Of a stretch of 64,000 nucleotides of DNA, positions 45,146-53,992 are shown piece by piece; positions within the stretch are counted from its first letter, which is position 1; every line of letters begins with the position of its first letter. The DNA is taken from NCBI GenBank assembly GCA_963781105.1, contig CAWAED010000017.1:124001-188000 (forward strand), in the 5' to 3' direction. Under the pieces are notes generated by a model, which was given only the letters and a program-made list of their open reading frames with translations, made no database searches and had not been told where the DNA came from. The position numbers and the translations under genes are program-made. The DNA is from Palsa-295 sp963781105 (lineage in GTDB: Bacteria > Acidobacteriota > Terriglobia > Acidiferrales > UBA7541).

Positions 45146-45634
45146 ATGGACACTCGCGAAAAAATTGTTTCCCGCGAAGGACTACACGCGATCCTAGAAG
45201 AGCACCGCCGCTCCAGCCGCAAAATCGTCTTCGCCAACGGCGTGTTCGATCTGCTGCACGTGGGCCACGTCCGCTATCTGCAAGCCGCCCGCGCCGAAGG
45301 CGATTTGCTAGTGGTAGGCATCAATTCCGATTCCAGCACGCGCAAACTCAAGGGCGACGGCCGCCCCATCCTCACCGAACGGGCCCGCGCCGCGCTCGTA
45401 GCCGCTCTTCGCGCCGTCGATTACGTCGTCATCTTCGACGAGCTCGACGTAAATTCGTTGCTCCGCGAACTTCAACCCGACGTCCACGCCAAAGGCACCG
45501 ATTACACGGCCGACACAGTGCCCGAACGCGAGCTCGCGAAAATGCTCGGCATTCGCGTGGCCATCGTCGGCGATCCCAAACAACATTCCACGCGCGATCT
45601 CCTGGCGCGCCTACGCGGCGAAAAAAATGCCTGA
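45146..45634 (+). CDS. hldE2: D-glycero-beta-D-manno-heptose-1-phosphate adenylyltransferase
   Basis: 162 residues. Nucleotidyltransferase fold with HVGH at 38-41 and NGVFDLLHVGHVRYL; makes ADP-heptose from ATP and heptose-1-phosphate. The second half of the split HldE pathway. Its 3' end overlaps the glycosyltransferase gene by 8 bases. The gmhB phosphatase that acts between the two steps is not seen in this window. Confidence 0.93.
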   Translation: MDTREKIVSREGLHAILEEHRRSSRKIVFANGVFDLLHVGHVRYLQAARAEGDLLVVGINSDSSTRKLKGDGRPILTERARAALVAALRAVDYVVIFDELDVNSLLRELQPDVHAKGTDYTADTVPERELAKMLGIRVAIVGDPKQHSTRDLLARLRGEKNA

Positions 45635-46655
45635 CCACACCCCCAGCCAAATCGCTGACCAGCGCTTCCTGCTGGTCCGTCTCGGCTCGCTCGGCGACGT
45701 GATCCACGCCCTACCCGCAGCCTCCGCTCTGCGCGACACATTCCCCGAAGCGCGCATTGACTGGGCCATTGACCCCAAGTGGCAGCGCCTCCTCGAAGGC
45801 AATCCCGACCTTAACGAAATAATCCCAGTAGACCGCAAAAGCGCCGCCGGAATCGCCGCCACCGTGACCAAACTCCGCGCCGCGCAATACACCTGCGCGA
45901 TCGATTTTCAGGCGCTCTATAAATCCGCGCTGCTAGCGTTCTCCTCCGGAGCACCGCGCCGCATTGGATTCCAAAGCAGCTATGCCCGGGAGGCTCTCGC
46001 GTCGCTGCTTTACACCGAACAGCTGAATCCGCGCGGCCCCCACAAAGTGGACCACAATCTCACTCTCGCCGAAGCCGCTGGCGCACGCATCACGACTCCA
46101 CGATTTCCGCTCCACATCCGCCCCGAAGACGAAGACCGCGTCACCCAGGAACTCACACGCCACAACATTAGCGATTTTTACGTGTTGAATCCCGGCGGAG
46201 GCTGGCGCTCGAAATGTTGGCCTCCCGAGCGCTACGGCGAATTGCATCGCAGGCTCGCGGAACAGCATGGCTGGCGAGGCATCGTCAGCTTTGGCCCGGG
46301 AGAGGAAAATTTGGCGCAAGACGTCGTGTGCACCGCAGGCATCCCCGCTGCTGTCGCAATCCCGCTCGATCTCGGGCCCCTCATGGCCCTGATGCGCCGC
46401 GCGAAATTTGTGGTCTCCGCGGATACCGGGCCGTTGCATCTCGCAGCCGCGCTCGGAACGCCTTCCGTCGGCCTCTTCGGCCCTACCGATCCTGCGCGCA
46501 ATGGCCCCTATGGCGATGCCAGCGTCAGCATCCGCAACCCCCGCAATAACGAAACGACCTATCGCCGCGGAACGTCATATTCTTTTGCCATGCTTTCGAT
46601 TACAGTCGAGCAGGTTGTCGACGCCATCGGGGGCCTGAAAGGGATTCGCGTTTGA
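45627..46655 (+). CDS. Glycosyltransferase family 9 heptosyltransferase
   Basis: 342 residues, WaaC/WaaF-like: N-terminal LLVRLGSLGDVIHALPAASALRDTFPEARIDW, VDHNLTLAEAAG, LNPGGGWRSKCWPPERY and the nucleotide-binding DTGPLHLAAALGTPSVGLFGPTDP. Transfers heptose from ADP-heptose to the lipopolysaccharide inner core at the cytoplasmic membrane face. Whether it is the first (WaaC) or second (WaaF) enzyme cannot be told. Follows directly on the ADP-heptose genes. Confidence 0.93.
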   Translation: MPDHTPSQIADQRFLLVRLGSLGDVIHALPAASALRDTFPEARIDWAIDPKWQRLLEGNPDLNEIIPVDRKSAAGIAATVTKLRAAQYTCAIDFQALYKSALLAFSSGAPRRIGFQSSYAREALASLLYTEQLNPRGPHKVDHNLTLAEAAGARITTPRFPLHIRPEDEDRVTQELTRHNISDFYVLNPGGGWRSKCWPPERYGELHRRLAEQHGWRGIVSFGPGEENLAQDVVCTAGIPAAVAIPLDLGPLMALMRRAKFVVSADTGPLHLAAALGTPSVGLFGPTDPARNGPYGDASVSIRNPRNNETTYRRGTSYSFAMLSITVEQVVDAIGGLKGIRV

Positions 46656-47245
46656 ACGAAGCCGTCGCGGTTCAACCAAGAAAATTCTGGATGCGCTGGC
46701 GCGTCCGCACAGGTTATCCGGTCGCTATCCTCTATTTGCTGCTCGCCACGCCGACGGATCATTGGATCGCCCTCGGTGGAGGCATCGCCGGCCTTGGCCT
46801 CATCATTCGCGCCATCGCCGCCGGGCACCTGCGCAAAGATAGGGAACTCGCCACCACCGGCCCGTACGCGCGCACACGCAATCCGCTCTATCTCGGGAGC
46901 CTGCTCCTCGCCATCGGTTTTGCCATCGCCGGACATTCCTGGTGGGCAGCCAGCCTGCTGCTCGTTTATTTTGCCGTTTTTTATTACGCGGTAATGCGCA
47001 ATGAAGAACGCGACCTCCGCGCCCGCTTCGGCGTCATCTACGATCAATACGCCGCGCGCGTTCCACTGTTCCTGCCTAATTTTTTCGATTCGGGCCACGT
47101 GGCGCCTGCGGACGTCGCTCCAGAACAAGCCTTCTCCTGGGTCCAATACCGCCGCAACCGCGAATACAAAGCCCTAATCGGTACCATCGCTGGCCTGGCA
47201 GTGGTCTGGCTGCGCGCGTGGCTGCGCCAGCATTATGGCTACTAG
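46652..47245 (+). CDS. Isoprenylcysteine carboxyl methyltransferase-like membrane protein
   Basis: 197 residues with about four to five membrane helices. HLRKDRELATTGPYARTRNPLYLGSLLLAIGFAI and RNEERDLRARFGVIYDQYAARVPLFLP are the S-adenosylmethionine and substrate motifs of the ICMT/PEMT-like family. TTG start overlapping the preceding stop (TTGA), so it is coupled to the LPS operon. The acceptor might be a phospholipid or an LPS-associated lipid; this is only inferred. Confidence 0.85.
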   Translation: MNEAVAVQPRKFWMRWRVRTGYPVAILYLLLATPTDHWIALGGGIAGLGLIIRAIAAGHLRKDRELATTGPYARTRNPLYLGSLLLAIGFAIAGHSWWAASLLLVYFAVFYYAVMRNEERDLRARFGVIYDQYAARVPLFLPNFFDSGHVAPADVAPEQAFSWVQYRRNREYKALIGTIAGLAVVWLRAWLRQHYGY

Positions 47246-47264
47246 GGTTTGGAACTTGTGGCGG

Positions 47265-47278
47265 CGGTCTTCAGACCG
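47265..47278. repeat. Hairpin CGGTC-TTCA-GACCG
   Basis: A 5-bp stem on the TTCA centre, preceded by TTGTGGCGG (compare TTGTAGCGG elsewhere) and followed by GCGGTTTTGATTTTTT, so it may serve as terminator of the LPS operon. Confidence 0.5.
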
Positions 47279-47337
47279 GCGGTTTTGATTTTTTCGTGGG
47301 ATTTCTAACGCGGAATCACAATCACAGAGGCGTGTAA

Positions 47338-47598
47338 TTACTGCAATCTATAAACTGCGTGCATCACGCGCTGAAATTGCGGGCGGTAAATCAAATCAAA
47401 AGCCCGTTCCTTGCCGGGAAACATTTCCAGCGCCACTTTCCGTGTTTCCGCTATCATTTGCGCGGCGTCTTCGGGAGGCAAATCCCCGGTGGAAATCGTC
47501 TCCAGCGTAATGTGGACCAAAATGCGCAGCCGTCGAATTCGGCGGCTTTCTTCATCAATTTCGTCCTGCGTGGGCCGAGCCAATGAGAAGTCGCTCAT
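47338..47598 (-). CDS. Small unknown protein
   Basis: 86 residues from ATG 47598 (95 from an ATG at 47625). Charged and helical (DEIDEESRRIRRLRILVHITLETIS), no signal peptide, no recognised domain. Lies alone between the LPS operon and a DUF2007 gene. Support is mainly frame length and protein-like composition. Confidence 0.55.
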   Translation of the reverse strand: MSDFSLARPTQDEIDEESRRIRRLRILVHITLETISTGDLPPEDAAQMIAETRKVALEMFPGKERAFDLIYRPQFQRVMHAVYRLQ

Positions 47599-47686
47599 AA
47601 ATGGCTGTGCGTTACCGCAAAACAAGTATGGACTGGCGCGTCGATGCGCGCAATAGTACCTGCGAACAGCCCGGAGGCACTCGCCA

Positions 47687-47974
47687 ATGTCTGAGGATCA
47701 TTCCAACGAGCGGGTCGTAGTCGCTCACACCGCCGAAAGCTCCACCGAGGCCATGGTAATCCGCAGTCTGCTCGAAAGCGCGGGCATTGAGACCGCGGAC
47801 GAGCTTTCCACCGACCCGTTTCCCATTCCAGAGAATCCAGAGGAGCCGCATAACCTCGAAATTCGCGTGCTGGAATCCCAAGCTGACGAAGCCCGCAAAG
47901 TAATCGCCGAATATCTAGCAGGCAACACCGCCGTCACCGAAGACGGCGAAGACTCGGACGATCCAACTAACTAG
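47687..47974 (+). CDS. DUF2007-type small protein
   Basis: 95 residues. VVVAHTAESSTEAMVIRSLLESAGIETADE and EIRVLESQADEARKVIAEY match the small signal-transduction-like DUF2007 family (one beta-alpha-beta domain). The C-terminus is acidic. GGAGG precedes the ATG. Function unknown. Converges on comEC with 10 bases between. Confidence 0.78.
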   Translation: MSEDHSNERVVVAHTAESSTEAMVIRSLLESAGIETADELSTDPFPIPENPEEPHNLEIRVLESQADEARKVIAEYLAGNTAVTEDGEDSDDPTN

Positions 47975-47984
47975 CAGCTCGCAT

Positions 47985-50639
47985 TCATTCCACAAATGTA
48001 TGCACCACTAAATCGTGCCCATCCGTAATTGCCGTGACCGCCCCATCGCGATCCGTCCGCAAAAATCGCACCCCGGCCGCCGCATAACGCTCCACCACTG
48101 CGTCCACAGGATGCCCAAACTGATTGCCTGCACCCACGGAAACCACCGCCACCTTAGGCGCGACGGCTGCAACGAAAGGATCCGTCGAAGACGTCTTGCT
48201 TCCATGGTGTGGCACCTTCAGAAAATCCGCGGACAGTAGCGCCTGCTCATCCACCAATTCATTTTCCACGTGCTTCTCAATATCCCCAGGCAACAGAAAA
48301 CTCTCCGCGCCATCCTGAATCCGCATCACCAGCGAATCGTCGTTCGAGGCCTTCGACACTGCCGAAATGTCCACTGGCCAAAGCACCTTGCCTTTCACGC
48401 CATCCCAATCGAATTCGCGTCCCTGTGTTTCCTCAACGATCGGAATCCTTCGCGCCCGCGCCTCCGCCAATAAATTCAAGAACGCGCTGGTTTCCTCGTC
48501 GCGCCCAACCCACAATTCGCCCACCTTGAAATTCGCGATCACACTGTGCAATCCGTCCAGATGATCGTGATGCGCATGCGTCAGCGCCACCACATCCAGC
48601 CGCTTGATTCCCCTCGACCACAAATACGGCGACACGACTTCTTCGCCGATGTCCGGCCCCGACCGCGAACCGTTAAACCACTCCGAGCCGGTCAGCCCGC
48701 CGCCATCTACCAGCATCGTGCGCCCATCGGGAAAGGCCACAAAAATCGAATCGCCCTGGCCCACATCCAGCACGGTAACTTCGAAATCTCCGCGCACCAA
48801 CCGAGGCGCGAAAAGATAAATCGCGACCAGCACCGCGAGCGCCAGAAGCGCGGCCGCCGCGATCCATTCCGAATTATGCTTCGCGGCAACCGGCTGCAAA
48901 CGTACAGCTCGATCCCGTCTCTGCTCGGCAATCATTCGCGCCGCAACCGCTAGCCCAACAAATGCCGCGAAGAACGCAATCATCAGCCACACCGGCGGCC
49001 CAGGAATTCGATAACTAAGCCGCGGCCATCCGGCAAACCAGTCCACGGTCGTAAGCAACAAGCCCGCACAGAAGCTGAGGATCTTCGCGAGCACCAAGGC
49101 CAATCGTGCCCACAGAAACGTCGCAAACAGCGTCACGAAGCCCAACGGGACAATAATTCCCGTGAGCAAGACCGCCGGAATGTTGCTCATCGGTCCCGCG
49201 AGACTCACGCGATGAAAATCCTCCGCGAGCAAAGGAAGCATGCCCCACTGAATCACCGCCGAAAGCAGCACAATTTCCCACAACCGCAATCCAGCGCGAA
49301 TCGGCAGCACCAGCACGGCGCCGCATCGGGAAGCCAGCCCTGCTGGCACGCGAACGGCAAGCCATTGAATCGCTCCGCGCAGCTCGAAGCGAAACTGCGC
49401 GATCTTCGGAGCATGTGCCATGTCCAGCGTTACATCGCCCAGATGATTTAGCCCCGCCCGGTAAGGCGCGCTGGTTCGTTCCATCCAAGGCAACGCCAGC
49501 CCCGCAATCACTCCCGCCGCCAAGAACGAAAGCTGGAAACTTGAATCCACTAGCGATGACGGCTTCCAAATCAAAATTGCCAACGCCGCCACCGCGATCG
49601 TTTGCAGCAAATCCACGCGCCGGGAAAGCGGCCGCGCGCACAAATAAAGCGCTGCCATCAACGCCGCCCGCAAAATTGGTGGCCGGTCCTGCACGATTCC
49701 CACGTAACCAATCAATGCCAGCAGCGTGAGCAAACCAATCAGGCTCGCTGGCAATCGCAATCGCCGCCCAATCCAAAGCAGAAAAATCACCAGCGCCCCC
49801 ACATGCAGTCCCGCCACAACCAGCACGTGATACGCCGCCGTTTTCTGAAATGCCAGCACCACGCTCGAATCCACGAAGCTGCGATCGCCCACTAGCATCG
49901 CGCGCAAAATCGCGCCCCGTTCGGTATGATCCGCGAAGAGGGAATCAATGCGCGCCAAAAGCGTTCCGCGCGTCCGCGCCAGCCGTTGCAAGGAAGTCGG
50001 AGCAGGCCGATCCACCAGCTGCAGTAGCGCGCCGCTGCGCAGCGAGCCGATCAAATCGATTTTCTGCCGCGCCAGAAAACCGTATACGTCAAACGCGCCC
50101 GGGTCCAGAAAATCCCGCGGCGGCCGCGCTTTCACGAGTGCTTCGACGCGATCTCCGGCCCGCGATCCGCTCGGAGGCCGCACGGCCCGCTCGTTCGAAT
50201 AGAAATTCACGCGCAAACCGCCGCTTACCGGTATTGCCACGCCGCCCGCCTCCACCTGCTCCAGATCAATCTCAAGCCGCTCGCCCCAAGGCAGTGCCAA
50301 AGGGTCTTCGCGCAGGCGTCCACGCCAGCGCAATGCCACCGAAGTGTCAACCTTGTCCACAGCGATTAACCGTGTGATGTGATTTGACGGAATTCCGGCA
50401 CGTTCAACACTGCGAGTCAGCCCACCCAGCGCTAGCCAGGCAGCCAGCGCGCATATCCAGGCGAAAGTAACGAAGTGCCGCCGAGCGAATCCAGCGCCCA
50501 CAAAAAGCGCCAGCGCCACGGCCAGCAAAATCGCGACCGCCGCCGCGACCAACCACAACCTGAGCGACCCAGGCCATCGCTCCGCAATTCCGATGCCCGC
50601 CGCAAACGCCGCCAGCATCCACAACGCAGGTAATTTCAT
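47985..50639 (-). CDS. comEC: DNA internalization channel ComEC/Rec2
   Basis: 884 residues. N-terminal DUF4131-type OB domain, multiple membrane helices (about 260-560), and a C-terminal metallo-beta-lactamase-like domain (about 620-880: DVGQGDSIFVAFPDGRTMLVDGGG, THAHHDHLDGLHSV, LKVPHHGSKTS). Forms the inner-membrane channel for single-stranded DNA in natural transformation. The type IV pilus in this window could supply DNA uptake, but no comEA or other competence gene is adjacent. Confidence 0.94.
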   Translation of the reverse strand: MKLPALWMLAAFAAGIGIAERWPGSLRLWLVAAAVAILLAVALALFVGAGFARRHFVTFAWICALAAWLALGGLTRSVERAGIPSNHITRLIAVDKVDTSVALRWRGRLREDPLALPWGERLEIDLEQVEAGGVAIPVSGGLRVNFYSNERAVRPPSGSRAGDRVEALVKARPPRDFLDPGAFDVYGFLARQKIDLIGSLRSGALLQLVDRPAPTSLQRLARTRGTLLARIDSLFADHTERGAILRAMLVGDRSFVDSSVVLAFQKTAAYHVLVVAGLHVGALVIFLLWIGRRLRLPASLIGLLTLLALIGYVGIVQDRPPILRAALMAALYLCARPLSRRVDLLQTIAVAALAILIWKPSSLVDSSFQLSFLAAGVIAGLALPWMERTSAPYRAGLNHLGDVTLDMAHAPKIAQFRFELRGAIQWLAVRVPAGLASRCGAVLVLPIRAGLRLWEIVLLSAVIQWGMLPLLAEDFHRVSLAGPMSNIPAVLLTGIIVPLGFVTLFATFLWARLALVLAKILSFCAGLLLTTVDWFAGWPRLSYRIPGPPVWLMIAFFAAFVGLAVAARMIAEQRRDRAVRLQPVAAKHNSEWIAAAALLALAVLVAIYLFAPRLVRGDFEVTVLDVGQGDSIFVAFPDGRTMLVDGGGLTGSEWFNGSRSGPDIGEEVVSPYLWSRGIKRLDVVALTHAHHDHLDGLHSVIANFKVGELWVGRDEETSAFLNLLAEARARRIPIVEETQGREFDWDGVKGKVLWPVDISAVSKASNDDSLVMRIQDGAESFLLPGDIEKHVENELVDEQALLSADFLKVPHHGSKTSSTDPFVAAVAPKVAVVSVGAGNQFGHPVDAVVERYAAAGVRFLRTDRDGAVTAITDGHDLVVHTFVE

Positions 50640-50739
50640 ACCCAGCGCAATCGAACCGAGTCTTCGCTTCTAATCGAACACGGAGATGAACGGGTTCCGA
50701 TCAGCGAACGCCGAACCGCCGCTCCGATCAACGTGGAGT

Positions 50740-50782
50740 GCGGGGGCGCGCCCCCGCTGTGGCTCAGCGAGGCGCGCCTCGC
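50740..50782. repeat. Two GC-centred perfect palindromes
   Basis: GCGGGGGC-GC-GCCCCCGC (50740-50757) and GCGAGGC-GC-GCCTCGC (50767-50782) in the gap between comEC and the methyltransferase gene. The second shares its arms with the copies at 39594 (centre TG) and 44002 (centre TT). Confidence 0.7.
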
Positions 50783-50837
50783 GCAACCTATCGCGCTCTC
50801 GCGAGGAACGTAGCCAAATCACAAAAATCGTCGGATG

Positions 50838-52142
50838 CTAACGCCGCCGCAATCGCACGACCGATTCCATATGAAACGTCTGAGGGAACAAATCGAATAA
50901 GTGTATTTCTGAGTAATCGTACCCGCCTTTGACGAACAAGGCAAGGTCGCGCGCCAAGGTAGGAGGATCGCACGAAACGTACGTAATCCGCGCCGGTCCG
51001 ATCTTCACAATCCGCTGTATTGCCTCAGGCATCACGCCGGCACGCGGTGGATCGAGCACAACCAGCTCCGGCCACTCTTTGGTGCGCTCCACAAAGCGCT
51101 CAACTTCCGCGGTGCGTACTTCAATCGTCCCGCGCCCGCGCACATTCGTTTCCAGATCGCGCGTAGCCGCCGGATTCGATTCGACTGAAATCACGCGCTC
51201 GAATCGCGCCGCCAAAGGCACAGAAAATAATCCGACTCCGGCGAAAAGGTCGAGCGCTAGCTGCCCACCCTCGTCGCGTTCCACGACATCCCGCGCGAGT
51301 TCCTCCACCAGAAACCGGTTCACCTGAAAAAATGAAAAATGTCCGACTCGATAGGCAATGCCACCCGCCTCATAATCCAAAAATCCCGGACCAAACAGCT
51401 CCATCCGGTCGTGGCTCGGATCATGAAACAGCAAGCTCGCAATCTCCGGCACCACGCGCCGAAAAGTCTCCGCGTGTTGCGCTGCGCGGGAAGGGAACCC
51501 CGCAAAAGTAGCAGTAAGCAACAGTTTGCTGTCTGACGCATCCACGAACGCCTCAATCTCGCGCAATCCGCGCGGCAAGGCTCCGGCGGCCAGCGCCTCC
51601 CGCAGAGCGAGCAGCGTCTTCAGCAGCAGAGGCGAAATAATCGAACAATCTTCCACCGCGCAAAGCGCCGTCGAATTCGCCCGAAAATATCCAATCCCAA
51701 GCCTATCCGAACCAGCCGCCACGCCGTTCCCAGCCTCACCCGCCGCGCCCTCCAGCGGACGCACTTTCCACTGCGCCCGATTGCGATATCCCCAAGCAGA
51801 CGAAGACTCATGCCTAACAATCTCGCCGCTCCACTCGATCTTCCCCAGCCGCCGCAAAGTCTCGCGCAAAATGTCGCTCTTGTAACGCAGTTGCGCGTCA
51901 TATGAAATGTGCTGGTAGTCGCACCCTCCGCAAACCCCGAAATGAGGACACCGCGCAGCAATGCGTTCAGCCGAAGCCTGAAAAATCTGCTCGACGCGGC
52001 CGCGCACAAACTTCTTCTTCTGTTCCACCGGCGCAACCGCGACCCGCTCCCCAGGCAGCACGAACGGCACAAAAACAGTAGCCCCCTCATGATGCGCGAG
52101 CCCCTCGCCCCCATAAATCAATTTTTCGATTGTGATGTCCAT
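50838..52142 (-). CDS. 23S rRNA or tRNA uracil-5-methyltransferase (RlmD/RumA type)
   Basis: 434 residues from ATG 52142 (MDITIEKLIYGGEGLAHHEG). An N-terminal TRAM domain, the iron-sulfur cysteines in RCPHFGVCGGCDYQH, the methyltransferase core DLFAGVGLFSVPLA, VLDPPRAG and the nucleophile Cys in YVSCDPPTLARDL. Makes 5-methyluridine in RNA; which RNA is not clear from sequence. A further 22 residues from an upstream ATG (52208) are encoded by palindromic sequence and are not conserved. Confidence 0.9.
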   Translation of the reverse strand: MDITIEKLIYGGEGLAHHEGATVFVPFVLPGERVAVAPVEQKKKFVRGRVEQIFQASAERIAARCPHFGVCGGCDYQHISYDAQLRYKSDILRETLRRLGKIEWSGEIVRHESSSAWGYRNRAQWKVRPLEGAAGEAGNGVAAGSDRLGIGYFRANSTALCAVEDCSIISPLLLKTLLALREALAAGALPRGLREIEAFVDASDSKLLLTATFAGFPSRAAQHAETFRRVVPEIASLLFHDPSHDRMELFGPGFLDYEAGGIAYRVGHFSFFQVNRFLVEELARDVVERDEGGQLALDLFAGVGLFSVPLAARFERVISVESNPAATRDLETNVRGRGTIEVRTAEVERFVERTKEWPELVVLDPPRAGVMPEAIQRIVKIGPARITYVSCDPPTLARDLALFVKGGYDYSEIHLFDLFPQTFHMESVVRLRRR

Positions 52143-52157
52143 AGTTTGTGAGAGCCC

Positions 52158-52245
52158 TGCTCTGCGCAGAGCAACTAAAGAATCTTTGTGGGTCGTGGCT
52201 TTCGCCACGACATCGAGCCTAAGAAAGCAGTGCGGCTTTAGCCGC
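52158..52245. repeat. Three palindromes upstream of the methyltransferase gene
   Basis: TGCTCTGCGCAGAGCA (52158-52173), GTCGTGGC-TTTC-GCCACGAC (52192-52211) and GCGGC-TTTA-GCCGC (52232-52245, followed by TGAAG). The third matches the copy at about 41278. Confidence 0.65.
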
Positions 52246-52321
52246 TGAAGTTCCCTCGCACCCGCTACACCAGCAACTTTGTAGATTTGAGGAATTCGGT
52301 TCGAACTTCTCGAGCCACCAC

Positions 52322-53101
52322 CTATGTCAAATAAAACAAACTCAACCTCGGCACCTCAAAGTGCTCGAACAATCTCTTCTGCGTATACTGTCGCTCGAGC
52401 TGCGCCAATTGTTCCGCCGACATCTTACGCCGGTAAGGCGCCAGCGACCGGTCCATCTCGCGGCGAATAGCAAGCAACGCCTCTTCATCCGCATCAGCCG
52501 CCAAAGCCGCCGAAAGTTTTTCCTCCAGCACAGTCATGCGCCGCTCCAAATCCTCCAAATCCAAAACTCCCGGCGCATCCAAAAGCGGCAAAGCCTCCTC
52601 CAACTTCCGCGCCGTATCCTCAAATCTCACGGCTAGACCCTCCGCAGCCGCTCCAGGAATCGCGCCACCACCCAGCGCCCGCGCGGTCCCGCCTTCGCCG
52701 CCGCGCAATTTCCCGGCAGCCGCACGCAAGCGCTTTGCATTCCGCTCCAAATATTTCCGCAACTCCTCACGCGGAAACGGCTCCGCCGCAGCCCGCGACG
52801 CCCGCACCTCCGGCCCAGTCCCCGCCGCCGCCTCCGCGGCTTCCGCCGCCGCGTCCAAAACCGCAGCCACGCAATAAGCCAAACTCTTCAATTGCCGCCC
52901 ACCAGCCGCGCGCCGCGACCGCCCCCAACTCTCGAACGCGCGATCGATCCCCTTGAGCACCGCCTCGATCGGCACGCCCGCCTTCTGCCAAGTCTCCAAA
53001 ATCGCCCAATCCAAAGGCGACACCAGCAGATGCGCGCCGCGCTTCCGCCAGAAATACTCCTCAATCTCGGTAAAATAATTGAAGTAATTAAACGATTCCA
53101 T
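52322..53101 (-). CDS. Acidobacterial conserved protein, unknown function
   Basis: 259 residues from ATG 53101 (265 from 53119). The N-terminal block NYFNYFTEIEEYFWRKRGAHLLVSPLDWAILETWQ is a striking, well-defined motif; the rest is Ala/Glu/Arg-rich and helical, with a possible coiled coil (LEDLERRMTVLEEKL). No signal peptide. I recall similar proteins in acidobacteria but cannot name a function. It lies before coaX-birA with a gap of 81 bases. Confidence 0.7.
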   Translation of the reverse strand: MESFNYFNYFTEIEEYFWRKRGAHLLVSPLDWAILETWQKAGVPIEAVLKGIDRAFESWGRSRRAAGGRQLKSLAYCVAAVLDAAAEAAEAAAGTGPEVRASRAAAEPFPREELRKYLERNAKRLRAAAGKLRGGEGGTARALGGGAIPGAAAEGLAVRFEDTARKLEEALPLLDAPGVLDLEDLERRMTVLEEKLSAALAADADEEALLAIRREMDRSLAPYRRKMSAEQLAQLERQYTQKRLFEHFEVPRLSLFYLT

Positions 53102-53182
53102 GAGCGAGGCAGAGCTCAAAATGTGTCATTCCGAGCGGAGCGAGGAACCTCTCTTGGGTTTTCCATGGGAGCGCACGCAAGT

Positions 53183-53992
53183 TTAATTGCGACGAGCAGC
53201 CGCCGGCGACTTCTTCTGCGCGCCATCCTGATTCCGTTCCCAAATAATCCGCAATCCTTCCAAAGTCAAAAATTCATCCACCGTCTCAATATGCCGCGAG
53301 GCCCCGCCAATCAACGACGCCTGTCCACCCGTCGCCACCACCTTCGTCTTCGCGCCCATTACTTTTTTCATGCGCTCCAGAATCCCGTCCACCATATCCG
53401 TGTACCCGTAAAACATCCCGGCCTGCATGGACGCGACCGTATTCGTTCCGATAATTTTCCCCGGATCCTTGATCTCGACCCGAAACAGTCGCGCCGCTCG
53501 CGCAAAAAGCGCGTCCGCCGAAATCCCGATTCCCGGCGCCAGCACTCCGCCCAAATATTCCCCGCGCGCAGACACCGCATCGAAATTGATCGCCGTCCCA
53601 AAATCCACAATGATGCACGGCCCGCCATATTTCTCAAACGCCGCGACGCTATTTACAATCCGGTCCGCGCCCACTTCCTGCGGATTGTCGTACTGCACCG
53701 GCATTCCGGTCTTGATTCCGGGCTCGACAAAAAGCGCCTTCTTCTCGAAATAGCGCTCCGCCATCCCCGCGAGCCGCGAATTCAATTGCGGCACCACCGA
53801 ACTAATAATCACGCCGCCGATTTCTCGTGGCTCCAGATTCGCCAGCGTAAATAAATCTCGTGTCAAAATCCCATACTCATCAATCGTCTGATCGCGCGCC
53901 GTGGTCAATCGCCAATTCGCCACCAATTCCTTGCCGCGAAAAACTCCCAGCACCGTGTTGGTGTTGCCCACGTCCAGCGTCAACAGCATCAA
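53183..53992 (-). CDS. coaX: Type III pantothenate kinase
   Basis: 269 residues. LDVGNTNTVLGVFRGKELVANWRLTT, GADRIVN, DFGTAINFDAVSARGEYLGGVLAPGI and ATGGQ are the family motifs. First step of coenzyme A synthesis. GGAGG precedes the ATG, which overlaps the birA stop by 4 bases; birA-coaX is a frequent pairing. Confidence 0.96.
   Translation of the reverse strand: MMLLTLDVGNTNTVLGVFRGKELVANWRLTTARDQTIDEYGILTRDLFTLANLEPREIGGVIISSVVPQLNSRLAGMAERYFEKKALFVEPGIKTGMPVQYDNPQEVGADRIVNSVAAFEKYGGPCIIVDFGTAINFDAVSARGEYLGGVLAPGIGISADALFARAARLFRVEIKDPGKIIGTNTVASMQAGMFYGYTDMVDGILERMKKVMGAKTKVVATGGQASLIGGASRHIETVDEFLTLEGLRIIWERNQDGAQKKSPAAARRN

Noticed and set aside
47985..50639. comEC gene read as evidence of a complete competence locus
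   Set aside because: No other competence gene is adjacent, so only the channel component is supported.
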